Below are positions 61,101 through 64,000 of a stretch of 64,000 nt of DNA, in pieces. The DNA lies in NCBI RefSeq assembly GCF_000227135.1, contig NC_018259.1, positions 1,026,406 through 1,090,405 of the forward strand. Reading direction: 5' to 3'. Position numbers and translations under genes: made by a program. Origin of the DNA: Leishmania donovani (taxonomy: Eukaryota > Euglenozoa > Kinetoplastea > Trypanosomatida > Trypanosomatidae). The notes beneath the pieces are model-generated. The model was given only the letters and a program-made list of their open reading frames with translations, was not told the DNA's origin and did not search any database. Each line of letters begins with the position of its first letter. The stretch's first letter is position 1.

Positions 61101-62724
61101 TCTGCGGCGATGTTCCTACGGCCGGCGCGCTGACGAGCTCGGGGCGCCCTTCTCTGTACTGCGGCGGCTGCGTGGCGGGGTTGCCGCCGGGTTCGCCGCC
61201 AGAGCGGGGCGCCGCTGCAGTGGCAGCCGGCTCAAGCGGTGAGAAACCGGTGCACCGTGGGGCCGGCAGCGGCACCTCGGCCTTGTCCGATAGCACGACG
61301 TGGATCCAGGTGTAGGGCTCGTTGTTATCGACATCCGTTGTGTAGTCGGCGAGGACGGTATCCGTTGAGAAGGCCGAGTGTGCCTGAGCGCGGCCGTCGG
61401 TGCCGCCGACTACCTCATCGTACGTCCGCATTGTGACGAAGGTGTGCACGACGCGCTGCACGGCCGCCCGGAGCGCCAGGAGAGCCTCGCGCCGTGCAGT
61501 TTCCTGCATCCCCCTCGCTGCGACTTTGAGGCAGGACTCAATGACTCGAACCGCAGTGTCCCCATGGAAGCACGCGGTCACGTCGACGGTGCCATTGTCG
61601 GAGCGACGCGCAATGAAACTATTCGTCTCTCCTTCGCGGCCTGCACAGCACGCTTCTGCTTCGCTCCTGCGCGGTGGCACAAGGCTGCTGGTGATCAACT
61701 CAGTAACCAAACGCAACGCGCGCGTCTGCACCGCCGGCTCTGAAAAGCTCTGCATTATACACTCCGACAGTGCGCAATACACGCCCATGGCAACGGAAAC
61801 AAGCATGTGGCCCGACCGGCGCGGCGCGCGGCGCCCTTTGAACGCGCCATCCTCTCCAGCAACTCCCTCGTAACTCAGCGCCGCTGGGTCCACAATGAGA
61901 GTGACAATATCTGAGGGCACCGGCATGACGCGCAGCAGCAACTCCAAGGCGGTTATGGTGTACTCCGTCAGCTTCCGCCGCTTCCAGAAGATGGCGCTGA
62001 GCACGTAGCCCCAGACGACGGCACTCTGCAATGCGGTGCAGAATGGGAGTCTGTCGGTGGTGTACATCACGGTGCGAGCAGGCCGCATCGCACTGGGTGT
62101 CGCCCCGCCGCTGAGAGACGAGTTCGATAAGTGCTGCTCCGCCCTGCTCGCGTCGTCTGTCTCTGCGCCGGTGCTGCTCTGCAACGCTGTCGAGCCGACG
62201 GCGTTGGTTGGCGACAGTGCAACCGTGGTCTTCCGTCGCTTCACGATCACTTCCTTTGTGGGGTGCGGCGGCGCAGAGGCCGAAGTACCCCCGGATGCGC
62301 CGACTGTGGCGCCAGGCATGCTCTCTCTCCTGCCAGCCGCGTCGTGGGACTTTTGTGTGTGCTGTGTGGACCGAGCGCACTTGGCGTGATGGGGCGCGGC
62401 AGAAACGGAAGACACGCCGCTGCCGGCGTGGTCCTGGGTCTCGAGATTCGAGAGCGGTGGCGCGCCGGCGGAAGCACCGCTGGTGCTAGAGCCTTTGCGG
62501 TGCGGCGGCACGGCGAAGAGGCGCTCGGACCTGGCCACCGCTGACTCGGCAGCCTTCACTCCGTGCCGCAGCTCTGCCTTCGCGGCGGCGTTTGCCACTG
62601 TTGATTCAACGCGGCGGCAGACCTCGTGAAGCACGACGCGACACGCCCCGAGGGCGCGGTGCACCAACTCCGGAGGTGGTTCTGGCCCCGTCCGAGAGGC
62701 GAGGGTGGTTGGGGGCCACAGCAT
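58153..62724 (-). CDS. Large ARF guanine-nucleotide exchange factor, DCB-HUS-Sec7 type
   Basis: A 1523-residue protein. The HUS box is plain: FVNYDCNPAF with Asn822-Tyr-Asp-Cys825, the hallmark of large BIG/GBF Arf exchange factors. A Sec7 domain follows at about 1014-1228, recognised from RIVQEAVQSINSGHWREAKEFL, the helix EYLHCFNYTDIPIDVAMRDTTCKFM, QNPGSITARDADVM and FLHSNLHNC. The usual FRLPGEAQ glutamate-finger loop is rewritten, but a glutamate remains in register (Glu1136 in MFEAKVWETI); the MLNTDLHN motif has lost its Asp. About 300 residues follow, similar to the HDS1 region. It should act at the Golgi on Arf1. Residues about 60-690 include long disordered Ser/Ala-rich stretches. The frame to 62970 starts at GTG; the first ATG is 62724. 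Confidence 0.82.
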   Translation of the reverse strand: MLWPPTTLASRTGPEPPPELVHRALGACRVVLHEVCRRVESTVANAAAKAELRHGVKAAESAVARSERLFAVPPHRKGSSTSGASAGAPPLSNLETQDHAGSGVSSVSAAPHHAKCARSTQHTQKSHDAAGRRESMPGATVGASGGTSASAPPHPTKEVIVKRRKTTVALSPTNAVGSTALQSSTGAETDDASRAEQHLSNSSLSGGATPSAMRPARTVMYTTDRLPFCTALQSAVVWGYVLSAIFWKRRKLTEYTITALELLLRVMPVPSDIVTLIVDPAALSYEGVAGEDGAFKGRRAPRRSGHMLVSVAMGVYCALSECIMQSFSEPAVQTRALRLVTELITSSLVPPRRSEAEACCAGREGETNSFIARRSDNGTVDVTACFHGDTAVRVIESCLKVAARGMQETARREALLALRAAVQRVVHTFVTMRTYDEVVGGTDGRAQAHSAFSTDTVLADYTTDVDNNEPYTWIHVVLSDKAEVPLPAPRCTGFSPLEPAATAAAPRSGGEPGGNPATQPPQYREGRPELVSAPAVGTSPQIMKHALRTGDASSSASEQVSNAPAPSPKRPVFREARWPSAQRGHAVPRRNEGSSHVAHTLARSQPSATAAASAAAATRLDVNPSPSSVNLSFDPHTFFRNSVDESLVLDALSTLSTSDGALPSPLKDLLIVLRRMCRYASRPCSGTPTNANRDVRERDVGLWALECVLDGLPVANCEREHRCATWLSLVLNACKYELLGCIAKNLAMATPFTLFERAVHLLGMLLRKLHYHMARELHTLLGAFLLPLMVSQYAGFRQKHAVLSMIRQLFTVPHLCVSFFVNYDCNPAFDPGAEYGGMLELLVEHVVEMTFLDHVDGNGDAYPWLSSDQQQLLRSECVVVIHTLMTSLYRWIAEDPRDYAASLQRDHQKGAQQGQQQEGGGTIGATESTELCLDSWESDEVVDPNPLLTGSHSATAAASRKEDHKGSSNSGESEVHGRDVALPLDAVSGKALSHWRKNSNVNYHWKHIHYLLHNKRIVQEAVQSINSGHWREAKEFLESRGFMAAVAPSETERADPSSVAPGTSSYALFARFLFEYPGISRGALCSIFEKVNQKDGVSRMLLQEYLHCFNYTDIPIDVAMRDTTCKFMSWDRPMFEAKVWETIQQCFGNEYAKQNPGSITARDADVMAGVLLFLHSNLHNCLVKSSRMQASQFVRDANACLEFPMMEEDLQAMFNRVLNCKWELDMYGRTPQQAEKERTLVRLSTKIQMEQAAQQRRQSVARNTSSIVNSETTAVPASAAAAGSGAVATASVAETHATTCKGYLMFDTDPAALEDVLQGADESDGISGHSPSRAPGTAATTATPKAEIAQNPNASMDSSTLQVWMSDDMGLLDNTIPTYADNKDTLKTKEEQHHAFREVSAMYLHKLESVHRLYCVEDEAYRPQPYIMPCYAEHVRQMLLLTYPHVMSCVYMGFRVLEEAPIARKLLDTVQITYDIAAAFVLNLRDLRPVMEEALQRYLDDERAYRLLPSSRATFVPFLLNVL

Positions 62725-63863
62725 CACGCGCGTGAGATAGAGGAAATACACAAGGAAAAAAAGGGAAAAGAGGGGCGGCAGTCGTTTGAGCTGTGTATGT
62801 GTGTGTGTGTGTGTGACACGCACGCAGAGCGGCAGCCGCAAGAGGGGGAGCAGAGCGATGCAGGAAAGAAAGAAGACAAGAGCAGTACCTACGCTAGCAC
62901 TGGCACAGCTGCTCGACTCCGGTAGCTGCGCGTGTGGGTTGGGGAGAGGAAGGAGGGGAGTCCCAATCACTCCAAAGAAATGGGATTAGCAGCAGCACCA
63001 ACTAGATCGGAACCTGACGGCGTCGATGATGTAGCGCAACATGGAGAGCAAGCAGCGAGGCAGCGGTGAAGACGTCCACAACGAGCTTCAGTCAGAGGCG
63101 AACCATCGAAAGAAAAGTCGATGGGTGCGAAGTCTCAAGAATGATCTAGGCGACGCTGGATTCGCACCCAGCCACAAGGACCACTACAACGGTTGCTGCG
63201 GTTGTGCAGTCCGCGAATGAATAAACAGATGTTTGCACAAGAGGGACACAAGAGAGTAGAGAGAGGGAAACGAAAGGTCCGGTCATGCACGCACACACAC
63301 GCACATGCGCGGGAGCCGAGGTGCGCCGGAGGCATCACAGGATCGGAGGGCAAAGAGGTTGCAAGAAGAGAGGGGAAAAGAGGACTAACTTTGTTGTTGG
63401 GGAAAAGCGCTTCGTAGCTAAACGCGAGAGAGCCGTCACCGTGTCGGCACGGCTGCGGCTGTTCGAATGCATGGATGAATGGCTGGGGCAGAGAAGTGCT
63501 AATACGAATGCAGCCACTCCGGCGCACCCCCCCCCCACACACACACACGCACACTCACCTCTCCGATGGAGAGCATCGCCTCCTGCTCTCTCCCTCTAAG
63601 GTTTGAAGAGATGTGGAGACCAGGAAGCCTCCCGAGACGACGGAGCGAGACGCCGCAAGTCGTTGCCGTTGTTCTTATGGGAGTCAATCAAGCAGAGAGA
63701 GCAACAAGAAACAGAGCGCCAAACGTCGACACTTTCTCCTCGTTCTTCGTCGTCTTGTGGACCGTGTTGGTGCATTGGTGCACGCGACCTCGCGCCTGTG
63801 CGTGCTCATGCGCCTGTGAGTGGCCGCCACACCCTCGCGCACACGCCCGCCCGCAACCTTCCT
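62725..63863. other. Intergenic region upstream of the Sec7 gene
   Basis: Spacer holding the Sec7 5' UTR and the 3' UTR of the next gene. It has (TG)n at 62793-62814, after which on the coding strand an AG at 62791-62792 is a candidate acceptor, and a C9 plus CA run at 63528-63551. Complexity is higher at 62985-63230, without a credible frame. No gene is seen. Confidence 0.5.
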
Positions 63864-64000
63864 CTACGCGATGGAGTAGCGGCTCAGCAGTTCCACTGTC
63901 TTTTTCCAAACTCGTCTTTCGTAAGCGTCACTGGGCGGCGCCGGCGCGGCTTCTGCGGCATCAGCCAAGCCGTCCCACGGCCTTGCAAGGGTGGAGCTCG
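63864..64000 (-). CDS. C-terminal end of an unidentified protein (partial)
   Basis: The last 44 residues of a minus-strand frame that enters from beyond the window and stops at 63864-63866. The tail is Ala/Pro-rich, then reads DAYERRVWKKTVELLSRYSIA, a charged helix typical of a genuine C-terminus. The frame has no in-frame stop to the window edge, whereas the other two frames on that strand are closed. The strand and its distance upstream of the Sec7 gene fit the polycistron. Product unknown. Confidence 0.45.
   Translation of the reverse strand, partial: SSTLARPWDGLADAAEAAPAPPSDAYERRVWKKTVELLSRYSIA

Noticed and set aside
63125..63205. Stretch with GATTCGCACCC resembling a tRNA T-loop
   Set aside because: No cloverleaf could be drawn around it by eye.

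Overview
The window is nuclear DNA of a trypanosomatid, almost certainly a Leishmania or close relative. The evidence is GC-rich single-exon genes, all on one strand, separated by long simple-sequence spacers full of (TG)n, poly-G and A/G-rich tracts. On the coding strand the A/G-rich tracts read as pyrimidine runs followed by AG, as expected of spliced-leader acceptors. The gene content also fits: an ACR2 arsenate/antimonate reductase, a bacterial-type cystathionine beta-lyase, an expanded amino acid permease and a duplicated eL27 gene. From memory, ACR2 and cystathionine beta-lyase lie on L. major chromosome 32, so this is probably part of the equivalent chromosome. All supported genes are on the minus strand, so transcription runs from high to low coordinates in one polycistronic unit. 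I see no tRNA, rRNA, CRISPR, strand switch or intact transposon.

Layout in transcription order (right to left): the C-terminal end of an unidentified gene (63.9-64 kb); a large DCB-HUS-Sec7 ARF-GEF (58.2-62.7); ACR2 (56.2-56.6); a 1039-residue His-rich protein that looks like a degenerate Nudix plus CobW-like pseudo-GTPase (52.0-55.1); the TRAPP subunit TRAPPC4/Trs23 (50.8-51.2); eL27 copy 2 (49.4-49.8); a 1128-residue helical-repeat protein (44.4-47.8); eL27 copy 1 (43.1-43.5); a VASt-domain lipid-transfer-type membrane protein (40.5-41.7); an 839-residue predicted mitochondrial protein (35.5-38.0); an amino acid permease (32.8-34.3); a small unknown protein (28.4-29.1); a giant SpoU/TARBP1-Trm3 type tRNA ribose methyltransferase (21.6-27.8); cystathionine beta-lyase (18.1-19.3); a previously hidden gene broken by a 516-base run of N (13.7-14.5); an iron superoxide dismutase family protein with a long N-terminal insertion (9.8-10.8); an LYR-motif complex I NDUFB9-like subunit (7.1-8.0); and a low-complexity protein with two C2HC zinc fingers (2.3-5.3).

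The genes are functionally mixed, as usual in trypanosomatid polycistrons. Themes are secretory traffic (Sec7 GEF, TRAPPC4), mitochondrial proteins (NDUFB9-like, SOD-like, the 839-residue protein), translation (two eL27 copies, tRNA methyltransferase), sulfur amino acids and metalloid reduction (CBL, ACR2) and membrane lipid or solute transport (VASt protein, permease). Regulation is expected to be post-transcriptional. I therefore used acceptor AGs and true ATG codons to choose starts. Several long open frames begin only at TTG or GTG and were shortened to the first ATG.

The items most worth a second look are the CobW/Nudix-like His-rich fusion, the gap-interrupted gene, the eL27 pair whose identity stops almost exactly at the ORF ends, the divergent Sec7 active site, and three high-complexity intergenic islands that may be SIDER-type retroposon remnants.
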